Part shown: positions 1 through 6,653 of the stretch, in pieces
Layout: each line of letters opens with the position of its first letter
How positions within the stretch are numbered: position 1 is the stretch's first letter
Assembly (NCBI GenBank): GCA_003484265.1
Contig: DNDO01000207.1
Span: 416-9,995 of the forward strand
Source of the DNA: Anaerolineae bacterium
Lineage (GTDB): Bacteria; Chloroflexota; Anaerolineae; Anaerolineales; Villigracilaceae
Reading direction: 5' to 3'
DNA length: 9,580 bases
Position numbers and translations under genes: made by a program
Notes under the pieces: generated by a model
What the model saw: only the letters and a program-made list of their open reading frames with translations
What the model was told of the DNA's origin: nothing
Databases searched by the model: none

Positions 1-5
1 ACCGA

Positions 6-43
6 ATTAGCAAGGCAAAGAAAATATTCTTTGCCTTGCTAAT
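6..43. terminator. Perfect 17-bp hairpin at the left edge, possible terminator for terC
   Basis: The arms at 6-22 and 27-43 are perfect reverse complements of 17 bases around a four-base AATA loop. The hairpin lies 58 bases after the terC stop codon, where a terminator is expected. Neither side has a long T tract: CCTTTTC follows on the plus strand and TTCGGT on the minus strand. A factor-independent terminator is therefore plausible but not textbook. It could also serve a converging gene beyond the window edge. Confidence 0.5.
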
Positions 44-101
44 CCTTTTCGATCAGTGAAAAAGAGCAGGCTTTCTAATTGTTAACTTTACTAATCACAT
101 A

Positions 102-1067
102 CTACGTATTACTGGCGCTCTTCTCAAGGCGTTTTGTCCGCTGTAACGATGCAACGATGGAGGCTGTCAACACGAGGAAGATCACGCCCAAGGATATTTC
201 GGTTGGGACTTTATAGAAGTCCACGATCACCATTTTCACGCCGACAAAGACCAGTATGAACGCCAGCCCCGTGGAAAGGTAATAGAATTTATCCACGACA
301 CTCGCCAGCAGGAAGTAGAGGGCACGCAACCCCAATATCGCGCAAACGTTGGATGTGTAAATAATGAACGGGTCATGTGTGATCGCAAAAATTGCGGGGA
401 TCGAGTCCACTGCAAAGACCAGGTCTGTGCTTTCGACGAATAACACCACAAGAAACAAGGGCGTTGCCATTAACTTCCCCGCATGACGCACGAAGAACCT
501 ATCTCCTTCATAATGCTCGGTGACCGGCATAAACCTTCGGGCAAGTTTCACCAGCGGGTTCTTCTCCGGCTCCAGTTTTGTGTTCTCGTGCGAGAACATT
601 TTGAAGCCGGTATAGATAAGGAACGCACCGAAGACATAAATGATCCAATGGAACTGATCGATCAATGCCGCGCCGAGAAAAATTAATGTGCCGCGCATGA
701 TGAGCGCCCCAAGTATGCCCCAAAAGAGCACGCGGTGCTGGTAGGCTGCAGGTACGGAGAAATAAGAGAAGATCAATACGAACACAAAGATGTTATCAAC
801 GCTCAATGACTTTTCGATCACATACCCGGTAAAGAACGTCAGCGCAGCGTCGCGGTTCGTAAGAACACTATTGGGAACGAAATAATCCCAGTAGTAGTAG
901 ATACCCAGATTGAACAACAGCGAGATCGAAATCCAGACCACGCTCCATATTGCCGCCTCTTTTGTTGAAACAGCATGTGATTTTCGGTGAAAGACCCCCA
1001 AGTCCAGCGCAAGCAATATCAAAACGAAAATGTTGAACCCAACCCATAGCCAAATCGATTCTTCCAT
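102..1067 (-). CDS. TerC/Alx-family integral membrane protein, probable manganese exporter
   Basis: This is a 321-residue polytopic membrane protein of the TerC family, the same length class as E. coli Alx. Seven to nine hydrophobic helices are visible. The family's acidic membrane motifs are present: EKSLSVDN at about 85-92 and ESTDLVFAVDSIPA at about 212-225, with Glu212, Asp215 and Asp221 as likely metal-handling residues. A charged cytoplasmic loop lies at about 160-195. TerC proteins are linked to tellurite resistance, alkaline response and Mn2+ export. The Mn2+ riboswitch upstream points to manganese efflux here, which is an inference from context. The start at 1067 is supported by AGGAG at about 1078-1082, ten bases upstream. 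The gene has its own promoter and appears monocistronic. Family assignment is very secure; the transported ion is less certain. Confidence 0.95.
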   Translation of the reverse strand: MEESIWLWVGFNIFVLILLALDLGVFHRKSHAVSTKEAAIWSVVWISISLLFNLGIYYYWDYFVPNSVLTNRDAALTFFTGYVIEKSLSVDNIFVFVLIFSYFSVPAAYQHRVLFWGILGALIMRGTLIFLGAALIDQFHWIIYVFGAFLIYTGFKMFSHENTKLEPEKNPLVKLARRFMPVTEHYEGDRFFVRHAGKLMATPLFLVVLFVESTDLVFAVDSIPAIFAITHDPFIIYTSNVCAILGLRALYFLLASVVDKFYYLSTGLAFILVFVGVKMVIVDFYKVPTEISLGVIFLVLTASIVASLQRTKRLEKSASNT

Positions 1068-1110
1068 GCCTTAATATCTCCTGAGATTGATCCTGTGGCG
1101 GGTCAACAAT

Positions 1111-1155
1111 AAAAAATTAAAACGAGACCACCACGAATAATACGTGATGGTCTCG
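1111..1155 (-). terminator. Intrinsic terminator in the terC leader (riboswitch expression platform)
   Basis: Read on the minus strand, a 13-bp stem (1143-1155 with 1123-1135, one G-U pair, seven-base loop) is followed by the T-rich run TTTTAATTTTTT at 1122-1111. It lies between the aptamer and the terC start codon. Its 5' arm begins with CGAGACC, the conserved 3' strand of the aptamer. Formation of the aptamer's closing helix and of the terminator should therefore be mutually exclusive. This fits the known design in which Mn2+ binding stabilises the aptamer and prevents termination. Confidence 0.9.
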
Positions 1156-1262
1156 CCATAAACGCTCCTTACTGCGCTTCGGGTTACCGATGGCAATCTG
1201 CCATGTCTTGACGACAACCCGTCCTGCCAATAAAAAAGGGAGGCAGGTGGCTACTCCCCAAC
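1149..1262 (-). promoter_or_regulatory. yybP-ykoY manganese riboswitch aptamer
   Basis: On the minus strand the leader carries the family's conserved blocks in order. These are TTGGGGAGTAGCC at 1261-1249, GTCGTCAA at 1215-1208 and GGCGAGACC at 1157-1149. Helices between them can be read off: CCTGCC/GGCAGG (1247-1242 with 1228-1223), GGGTT/AACCC (1220-1216 with 1185-1181), ATGGCA/TGCCAT (1204-1199 with 1195-1190), and AGCGC/GCGTT near 1178-1161. The layout matches the known Lactococcus structure. The class senses Mn2+ and turns on Mn2+ exporters and TerC-like genes. The predicted transcription start lies almost exactly at the aptamer's 5' end. Confidence 0.95.
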
Positions 1263-1269
1263 AATAAAA

Positions 1270-1298
1270 AGTGTATTCGTTTGATATGACGTTGTCAA
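1270..1298 (-). promoter_or_regulatory. Sigma70-type promoter for the riboswitch-terC transcript
   Basis: On the minus strand, a perfect -35 box TTGACA (1298-1293) is followed by a 17-base spacer and TACACT (1275-1270, four of six matches to TATAAT). The predicted start is near 1263, one or two bases before the riboswitch begins. It lies just downstream of glgC, so terC need not depend on glgC read-through. Confidence 0.8.
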
Positions 1299-1328
1299 GT
1301 CACAAATCCTACATACCTGAAAGTCATA

Positions 1329-2588
1329 TTATTCCGGTCCGATCCTCGTCCCGGCAGGGATTTCAGTATCCTTTGCGATGACCACAATGCCGTCACGGAC
1401 GTAATATAGATCGTGGTCCACATCCTCGTGATCGCGCGGGAACGGAAGGATGGTTACGTTATCGCCGATGCGCGCGTTCTTATCGAGGATCGCCGATTCG
1501 ATGTGACAGTTCTTGCCGATTCCAATGGGCAGGTTGTCTTGCGGCTCATCGACCACATAATAATCCGCGCCCATCAAAATGCTGTCCTTGATCATCGTCC
1601 CTTCCGCCACCTGGCTTCGAATGCCGATAATGGAATGTGTGATCTCCGCATTTTGAATTCGGCATCCCTCCGCGAGTAATACATCCTGTAGTTTACTGCC
1701 TTCCACGACGGAACCAGGCAGGAAACGCGCGTGTGTGTAAATCGGAGCCTTTGCTTCATAAAAATTGAACGGCGAATTCGAATTGGTCAGCTTCAAGTTG
1801 GTCTCGTAAAACGAACGTATCGTCCCAATATCCTCCCAGAAACCATCAAAGTCAAATCCATACACGTCATGCGACTGTATTGCCTCTGGAATGATGTCGC
1901 CGCCGAAATCATCCCTCTGCGAGTGATAGGTTAAAATATCAGTCAACACTTTCGTCTTGAACATGTATATTCCCATCGAACCCAAAAACGGACGTTCGGG
2001 ATCGTCGCGGCTGACAAACTTATCCTGGACTTGCGGATCCTTGGGCTTTTCTGCGAAAGAGGTAATGTGACCATCCTCCTCAACCTTCAACAAACCAAAT
2101 CGGAACGCTTCGCTTCTTGCGACGGGTTGAACTGCCACTGTTATATCGGCATTTTTCTCCCAATGATATTCCGCCATCTCATGGTAATCCATGCGATAGA
2201 GATGGTCGCCTGCAAGGATCATCACATACTCTGCGCCTGTTGACTGTATCTCGAACAACTGCTGGCGGACGGCATCCGCCGTGCCCTGATACCAGTTAGG
2301 GTTTTGGGGTGTCTGCTCCGCCGCCCAGATCTGAACCCAACCAGTGTGGAAAACATCGAAGTTATAGGCTTGTGTAATATGTCTGTGGAGGGAAACAGAA
2401 TTGAACTGGGTCAGGATCGCAACGCGAAAGATCCCTGAATTGATGCAATTGCTGATGGGAATATCAATGAGACGGTATTTCCCCGCGATCGGCACGGCTG
2501 GCTTTGACCGCATCTGGGTCAGCGGGTGCAGCCGCGACCCGCGACCTCCTCCCATAATGACACCCAACACATCATTCATTAACGGCAT
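1329..2588 (-). CDS. glgC: Glucose-1-phosphate adenylyltransferase (ADP-glucose pyrophosphorylase)
   Basis: The enzyme makes ADP-glucose from ATP and glucose-1-phosphate, the committed step of bacterial glycogen synthesis in the cytoplasm. Its 419 residues are normal for the family. The N-terminal nucleotidyltransferase domain shows GGGRGSRL at 13-20, the KPAVP/GKYRLIDIP segment at 29-44, GTADAV at 102-107, LAGDHLYRMDY at 125-135 with catalytic Asp128, FAEKP at 178-182 with sugar-phosphate-binding Lys181, and GSMGIYMF at 203-210. The C-terminal part is a left-handed beta-helix rich in hexapeptide-like repeats. The start at 2588 is set by AAGGAGG ending five bases upstream; the second Met (codon 4) would sit too far away. 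A small membrane ORF lies 42 bases upstream on the same strand, with a promoter beyond it. No hairpin terminator is seen between its stop and the terC promoter. Confidence 0.97.
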   Translation of the reverse strand: MPLMNDVLGVIMGGGRGSRLHPLTQMRSKPAVPIAGKYRLIDIPISNCINSGIFRVAILTQFNSVSLHRHITQAYNFDVFHTGWVQIWAAEQTPQNPNWYQGTADAVRQQLFEIQSTGAEYVMILAGDHLYRMDYHEMAEYHWEKNADITVAVQPVARSEAFRFGLLKVEEDGHITSFAEKPKDPQVQDKFVSRDDPERPFLGSMGIYMFKTKVLTDILTYHSQRDDFGGDIIPEAIQSHDVYGFDFDGFWEDIGTIRSFYETNLKLTNSNSPFNFYEAKAPIYTHARFLPGSVVEGSKLQDVLLAEGCRIQNAEITHSIIGIRSQVAEGTMIKDSILMGADYYVVDEPQDNLPIGIGKNCHIESAILDKNARIGDNVTILPFPRDHEDVDHDLYYVRDGIVVIAKDTEIPAGTRIGPE

Positions 2589-2630
2589 TACAGCCTCCTT
2601 TTCAGCGTAAATTATTTTGTGTTGAGTCTA

Positions 2631-2738
2631 TTATCCCTTAAAACCAATATATTTGCGCACTTTTGAGGCAATATAGATGAACGGGTATGCCAGAATGATC
2701 AGCAGATCGATCAGAATAAAGAATATATGAAGCTTCAT
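2631..2738 (-). CDS. Small single-helix membrane protein (35 aa), hypothetical
   Basis: A 35-codon ORF begins with MKLHIFFILIDLLIILAYPF, a continuous hydrophobic helix of about 20 residues, then a short polar/basic tail containing SKVRKY and ending GFKG. By the positive-inside rule the C-terminus is probably cytoplasmic. An in-frame stop lies four codons upstream, so this ATG is the first available. AAGGA at 2756-2752 lies 13 bases before the ATG, somewhat distant for a ribosome site. The ORF is 42 bases upstream of glgC on the same strand and downstream of a good promoter, so co-transcription is likely. I do not recognise a family. The composition is typical of real membrane peptides, but an ORF this short could be chance. 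Confidence 0.55.
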   Translation of the reverse strand: MKLHIFFILIDLLIILAYPFIYIASKVRKYIGFKG

Positions 2739-2833
2739 CGGTATCGCCTATTCCTTTCCAGATTTAGAGATATTAAGAAAGCAAAGCCGCCTGACCGTCT
2801 CCATGCAACCGTTATCCCTGTATATTTATTTTG

Positions 2834-2862
2834 ATTCTAAATATCTGAAAATTGAAAGTCAA
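2834..2862 (-). promoter_or_regulatory. Sigma70-type promoter for the small ORF and glgC
   Basis: On the minus strand, TTGACT (2862-2857, five of six) is separated by exactly 17 bases from TAGAAT (2839-2834, five of six). The predicted start is near 2827. This gives a leader of about 88 bases to the small ORF and about 240 bases to glgC. It is the only strong minus-strand promoter I see in the 365-base stretch between glgC and recG. The rest of that stretch holds the small ORF, this leader and the recG promoter. AT-rich TATAAA words at 2882-2887 and 2898-2903 have no matching -35 box. Confidence 0.75.
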
Positions 2863-2937
2863 GAATAATATGTGCTCGTCTTATAAAACACATACGTTAT
2901 AAAGCTATTCTGGTTGCTGATAATCATCTTCTCCCCA

Positions 2938-2946
2938 TGATAAAAT
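2938..2946 (+). promoter_or_regulatory. Extended -10 element placing transcription start at the recG ATG
   Basis: TGATAAAAT combines the extended -10 TG with TAAAAT at 2941-2946. The next seven bases lead directly to the recG ATG at 2954, so the predicted transcript starts at or next to the start codon. No Shine-Dalgarno sequence precedes that ATG. No good -35 box lies at the expected distance; TTGCTG at 2914-2919 would need a 21-base spacer. This suggests a leaderless mRNA. Confidence 0.6.
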
Positions 2947-2953
2947 ACTTCCC

Positions 2954-5437
2954 ATGCAGCAATCATTGGAAAAACTTCGAAAATTCTTCCGTCTCGAACA
3001 TGGGAACGGATACGAAAATACCGCCATCATCGGCGGGCTCGCCAAAATGCTCGATTACTGGGAAGGCGAAGCCCGCGCCGACGAACTTCAAGAAGAAGTC
3101 ATTCAGGCAGTCGTACAGAGACTGCGCTCATATGACGGACTCAGCCCCCAGTCAAGGGCTGACACGTTAAAAGGGCTGTGGAAACGAATCGGGGATACAT
3201 ATCCCGAGACGAAGCAGAAGCCGCAACAAAAGCCGAATCCCCAACAACCTCATAAACAACATGAACCCGCGTCTAGACAGGAACAGCCTCGACAACAAGC
3301 GTCTTCTCCAAAACAACGTCCGCCGGCACAGCCGCGCGCTGAAGCGGTGGCAGGCGCAAAGACATCCGCCACGCCCGCCGCGCTCGATGCAAAGTTGACC
3401 GTCCTGCAGGGCGTGGGCCCGCGCAACGCCGAATCACTTACAAAACTTGGCATGACGACTCTCGGCGACATGCTTTATTACTTCCCGCGCCGCTATGACG
3501 ATTACTCGCAGCTCAAACCGATCAAGGATTTGTTTTACAGCGAGCAGGTAACGGTCATCGGCACGATCCAAAGCGTGCATTCACGCCCGATACGCGGCGG
3601 CAAGGCAACCATCATCGAAGTCGTTATCACCGATGGCACGGGAGGCTTGCGGCTATCGTTCTTCAACCAACCCTGGCTAGCGAACCGCTTAAAGCAGGGC
3701 GATGCCATCTCCGTTTCAGGAAAGATCGATCAATATCTCGGGCGGCTCGTGATGAACAGCCCCGATTGGGAACCCATCGAGGTCAACAGCCTGCATACCA
3801 ATCGCATCGTGCCCGTCTATTCGCTGACCGAACGTATCACGCAAAAATGGCTCCGCAATGTCATGAACCAGGTCATTACTTATTGGGCGCCCGCCGTTGT
3901 CGATGCGCTTCCTGAAAGTGTCCGCAAATCCGCGCAGCTGATACCGCTGGCAGATGCGTTACTGCAAATCCACTTCCCTGAAACGCAGGAAAAACTTGAA
4001 GCTGCGCGAAAACGACTCGCCTTCGATGAGATCTTCTACCTGCAAATGGGAGTTCTTCAGCAAAGGCGCGACTGGAAGGCTCTGGACGCGCAGCGCTTCA
4101 CCATCCCGGACGAGAAACTGGATTCGCTAAAGACCAGCCTTCCCTTCACCCTGACATCTGTCCAGCATACCGCCCTCAACGACATTCGCGCCGACTTCGA
4201 CTCGGGCAAACCCATGAACCGACTCCTGCAAGGCGATGTGGGTTCAGGCAAGACAGTTGTCGCCGCGCTGGCCGCCGCGATGATCACATCCAACAATTCG
4301 CAAGCCGCGATCATGGCGCCCACATCCATTTTGGCCGAACAGCATTATCATAGTTTCACGAACCTCCTCAAGGACATTCACCAACCTGCAGAGATACGTC
4401 TGCTGGTCGGCGACACGCCAGAAGCAGAGAAGGAAGAGATACGGGTCGGACTAGCCGCAGGCTCGATCAAGATCGTCATCGGCACACACGCGGTCATCGA
4501 AGGACCTGTCCAATTCAAGGACCTGCAATTCGCGGTCATCGACGAACAACATCGCTTCGGCGTCGAACAACGCGCAGAGTTGAGAAGCAAGGGCACAAAC
4601 CCGCATCTATTAGTGATGACCGCAACTCCAATTCCACGTTCACTCGCCCTCACCTTATACGGCGACCTCGACCTCTCCATCATGGATGAGATGCCCGCTG
4701 GACGGCAACCGATTAATACCTTTGTATTGCGTCCGCAGGAACGCGAACGTGCCTTCACTCTCCTGCGCGGACAACTCGACGAAGGCAAGCAGGCATTCAT
4801 CATTTATCCCCTCATCGAGGAAAGCGAAAAGATCGATGCCCGCGCCGCCGTGGACGATTACGAGACCCTTTCAAAAGAAGTCTTCCCCACACGAAAACTC
4901 GGTTTGTTGCACGGCAAGATGCGCCCCGCTGAAAAAGACGAAGTCATGCTCAAGTTTCGCGACAAGAAATTTGACATCCTTGTTTCGACCACCGTTGTCG
5001 AAGTCGGTGTGGACGTCCCCAATGCGACAGTCATGCTCATCGAAGGCGCAGACCGCTTTGGTCTAGCACAGTTGCATCAACTGCGCGGGCGCGTCGGTCG
5101 AGGGTCAGATCAATCCTATTGTTTGCTGATCCCAACGCACGAAGACAAGACCGAGAACGAACGTCTGCAGGCAATGACAGAGTCGAACGATGGTTTCCTT
5201 CTTGCTGAAAAAGATCTGCAGATACGCGGTCCCGGTGAGTTTCTCGGCACGCGTCAGTCGGGTTACGCATCCAGCCTGCGCATGGCAAGCATCACAGATG
5301 TCAAATTGATAGAGAAGGCGCGTATACAAGCACAGAACGTTTTCGATAAAGATCCAGACCTGACCCAATCCGATCACGCCCTCCTTGCCGAAACTCTTGG
5401 AATATTCTGGGGCGAAGGCAAAGGGGATGTAAGTTAA
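2954..5437 (+). CDS. recG: ATP-dependent DNA helicase RecG with an N-terminal extension
   Basis: RecG is a superfamily 2 helicase that remodels stalled replication forks and branch-migrates Holliday junctions. Its 827 residues exceed the roughly 690 of E. coli RecG. The extra length is N-terminal: an alpha-helical domain at about 1-80, then a Gln/Pro/Lys-rich linker at about 85-140. The wedge/OB region starts near 147, with the helix-hairpin-like LQGVGPRNAESL. The helicase core shows Walker A GDVGSGKT at 427-434, DEQHRFGVEQR from 530, TATPIPR from 556 and motif VI LRGRVGRG at 710-717. The C-terminal RecG domain follows, with DLQIRGPGEFLGTRQSG. All key residues are intact. The start fits the first Met after the -10 element, with no Shine-Dalgarno site. 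coaD follows after 84 bases. Confidence 0.97.
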   Translation: MQQSLEKLRKFFRLEHGNGYENTAIIGGLAKMLDYWEGEARADELQEEVIQAVVQRLRSYDGLSPQSRADTLKGLWKRIGDTYPETKQKPQQKPNPQQPHKQHEPASRQEQPRQQASSPKQRPPAQPRAEAVAGAKTSATPAALDAKLTVLQGVGPRNAESLTKLGMTTLGDMLYYFPRRYDDYSQLKPIKDLFYSEQVTVIGTIQSVHSRPIRGGKATIIEVVITDGTGGLRLSFFNQPWLANRLKQGDAISVSGKIDQYLGRLVMNSPDWEPIEVNSLHTNRIVPVYSLTERITQKWLRNVMNQVITYWAPAVVDALPESVRKSAQLIPLADALLQIHFPETQEKLEAARKRLAFDEIFYLQMGVLQQRRDWKALDAQRFTIPDEKLDSLKTSLPFTLTSVQHTALNDIRADFDSGKPMNRLLQGDVGSGKTVVAALAAAMITSNNSQAAIMAPTSILAEQHYHSFTNLLKDIHQPAEIRLLVGDTPEAEKEEIRVGLAAGSIKIVIGTHAVIEGPVQFKDLQFAVIDEQHRFGVEQRAELRSKGTNPHLLVMTATPIPRSLALTLYGDLDLSIMDEMPAGRQPINTFVLRPQERERAFTLLRGQLDEGKQAFIIYPLIEESEKIDARAAVDDYETLSKEVFPTRKLGLLHGKMRPAEKDEVMLKFRDKKFDILVSTTVVEVGVDVPNATVMLIEGADRFGLAQLHQLRGRVGRGSDQSYCLLIPTHEDKTENERLQAMTESNDGFLLAEKDLQIRGPGEFLGTRQSGYASSLRMASITDVKLIEKARIQAQNVFDKDPDLTQSDHALLAETLGIFWGEGKGDVS

Positions 5438-5446
5438 TTTTTGACA

Positions 5447-5522
5447 GTCTTCTGGTCGCGTAGTCCCCGATAGTCAATACGCAGCTAGAAGACCAAAAGA
5501 CCAGGAGACCAAAAGACCATTA
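5447..5522 (+). repeat. GACC octamer repeat block between recG and coaD
   Basis: Four consecutive 8-base units, each beginning GACC, occupy 5491-5522: GACCAAAA, GACCAGGA, GACCAAAA and GACCATTA. The last unit ends on the A of the coaD start codon. An inverted partner, GTCTTCTGGTC at 5448-5458, matches 10 of 11 positions of the complement of 5491-5501, so a hairpin could form. The second unit supplies AGGAG, the only Shine-Dalgarno-like site, 14 bases before the ATG. The role is unknown: it may be a dispersed intergenic repeat, an RNA structure affecting coaD translation, or slippage-derived sequence. Confidence 0.7.
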
Positions 5523-6040
5523 TGGTTCGAGCCTTATTCCCAGGAACATTCGACCCCATCCACTACGGTCACATAGACATTGCCACGCGCGCCACGCGCG
5601 TATTCGACGAGGTCGTGATGGCTGTCTATGACAAGCCATTGAAGTCACTGATGTTCTCTCCCGAAGAACGCATGGCGCTTGTCAACGAGGCATTCAAGGA
5701 TAATAAAAAGATCAAGGTCACAGGCTATAGCGAACTGACAGTGGAGTTTGCAAGAAAGATTGACGCGCAGGTCATTGTACGCGGCTTGCGCGTGTTCTCC
5801 GATTTCGAGTTCGAGTTCCGCATGGCTCTCGCGAATCACCGCCTCGCCGAAGATATCGAGATCGTGGCGCTTATCACTGCAGAAGAACACACTTTCCTCT
5901 CATCCACGACTGTCAAGGAGATCGCCATGCTGAATGGAGATGTCTCCAGCATGGTTCCGCCGCACGTGGAAAAGGCATTCAAAGAGAAAGTCGCCGGCAT
6001 GGACGACCAGCACTCCTTTCCCAATTCGCTCCGCGATTAA
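5522..6040 (+). CDS. coaD: Phosphopantetheine adenylyltransferase
   Basis: CoaD transfers AMP from ATP to 4'-phosphopantetheine, giving dephospho-CoA, the penultimate step of coenzyme A synthesis in the cytoplasm. The 172-residue protein is slightly longer than the usual 155-165. It has the nucleotidyltransferase signature TFDPIHYGH at 9-17 (HxGH His14/His17), the RGLR segment at 87-90 followed by the acidic/aromatic DFEFEF, and FLSSTTVKE at 125-133, the family's ISSxxVKE motif. GDVSSMVPPHV follows at about 139-149. The extra length is a polar C-terminal tail. The start is fixed by the TFDP motif position. Translation signals lie in the octamer repeats, with AGGAG 14 bases away. TTGACA at 5441-5446 has no fitting -10 box, so transcription from recG is likely. 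Confidence 0.96.
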   Translation: MVRALFPGTFDPIHYGHIDIATRATRVFDEVVMAVYDKPLKSLMFSPEERMALVNEAFKDNKKIKVTGYSELTVEFARKIDAQVIVRGLRVFSDFEFEFRMALANHRLAEDIEIVALITAEEHTFLSSTTVKEIAMLNGDVSSMVPPHVEKAFKEKVAGMDDQHSFPNSLRD

Positions 6041-6044
6041 TTTA

Positions 6045-6053
6045 TGCTAGAAT
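6045..6053 (+). promoter_or_regulatory. Extended -10 promoter for the coiled-coil gene
   Basis: TGCTAGAAT is a TGn extended -10 with TAGAAT at 6048-6053. The start would be near 6060, giving a leader of about 27 bases that includes GGAGG at 6075-6079. The -35 position (TTCGCT, 6025-6030) is weak, as is usual for extended -10 promoters. It begins just after the coaD stop codon. Confidence 0.55.
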
Positions 6054-6087
6054 TGCAATAACCCGACCTCCGCTGGAGGAAAACCCT

Positions 6088-6582
6088 ATGGACATCCTGC
6101 AACTGATCGACAGACTCGAAGAGCTTTTCAATGAGAGCAAGAACATTCCCCTTACGCGCAACGTGATGGTAGATGAAGACCGCATGTTGGACATCATCGA
6201 CCAGATGCGTATCGCGATCCCTGAAGAGGTGAAGAAGGCACAGCAGTTACTTGGTCAACGCGACCGTGTGCTTGCCCAAGCTCAAGAGGAGGCGAACCGC
6301 ACCCTCGAACTTGCCCGGCAAAAAGCCGATCAACTGATTACAAAAGATATGGTCGTGCAGGACGCCCAGCGCCGCGCAGACCAGATCATCGCACAGTCAC
6401 GCGGCGAAGCGGAAAACATCCGTGCCGACGCAGACGACTACGCCATGAACAGCCTCACCCAACTTCAGGCAGAACTGGAGCGGATCACAAACCAGGTCAC
6501 CAACGGCATCCGCCTGTTGAAAGACGAGCAATCGAGGCGGGCGCCTGTATCCGCGCCGGTCTCACAACCTGGAAGCGAATAA
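6088..6582 (+). CDS. DivIVA/ATP-synthase-b-like coiled-coil protein, conserved next to coaD
   Basis: This is a 164-residue soluble, highly charged protein with no signal peptide or membrane segment. A short N-terminal module at about 1-45 contains LIDRLEELF, a PLTRNVMVDEDR turn and IIDQMRIAIPEEVKKA. A long Ala/Gln/Glu/Arg-rich heptad region at about 45-148 should form a coiled coil. A Pro/Ser tail ends the protein. Similar coaD-linked genes in Clostridia and Chloroflexota are usually annotated as ATP synthase subunit b-like or DivIVA-like. The lack of a membrane anchor argues against a true F0 b subunit. The molecular role is not established; scaffolding or cell-division functions are guesses. 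GGAGG eight bases before the ATG makes the start firm. It is 47 bases after coaD and is followed by a terminator. Confidence 0.8.
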   Translation: MDILQLIDRLEELFNESKNIPLTRNVMVDEDRMLDIIDQMRIAIPEEVKKAQQLLGQRDRVLAQAQEEANRTLELARQKADQLITKDMVVQDAQRRADQIIAQSRGEAENIRADADDYAMNSLTQLQAELERITNQVTNGIRLLKDEQSRRAPVSAPVSQPGSE

Positions 6583-6613
6583 ACACCAAGGTCAAATGCC
6601 CGTCAAATGTCAG

Positions 6614-6646
6614 AGAGCCTTACAGCAGTGCTGTAGGGCTCTTTTA
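6614..6646 (+). terminator. Intrinsic terminator of the recG-coaD-coiled-coil group
   Basis: A 13-bp stem (6614-6626 with 6630-6642, one G-U pair) with an AGT loop is followed by TTTTATA. It lies 31 bases after the coiled-coil gene's stop codon and separates that gene from the sulfatase, which has its own promoter element immediately downstream. Confidence 0.88.
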
Positions 6647-6653
6647 TACACAA

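Noticed and set aside
44..101. Recurring CTAAT words in the AT-rich spacer after terC
   Set aside because: The words have no fixed period or structure, so no repeat can be supported from this stretch alone.
1284..1329. Inverted repeat ATATGAC / GTCATAT around the terC promoter
   Set aside because: The arms are only seven bases, 32 bases apart, and one lies in the glgC stop region; this is expected by chance at this composition.
2937..3170. Alternative plus-strand ORF starting 17 bases before recG
   Set aside because: It runs in another frame over the conserved recG N-terminus and its ATG lies inside the proposed -10 element.
4378..4803. 141-codon minus-strand ORF inside recG
   Set aside because: It is the antisense shadow of the recG helicase motifs, with Ser/Arg/Cys-rich composition and no start signal.
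5441..5474. Promoter for coaD based on TTGACA at 5441-5446
   Set aside because: The nearest -10-like word, GATAGT, is 22 bases away and nothing fits at 16-18 bases.
5491..5522. CRISPR-like reading of the octamer repeats
   Set aside because: Units are 8 bases with no spacers and only four copies, so it is a simple tandem repeat.
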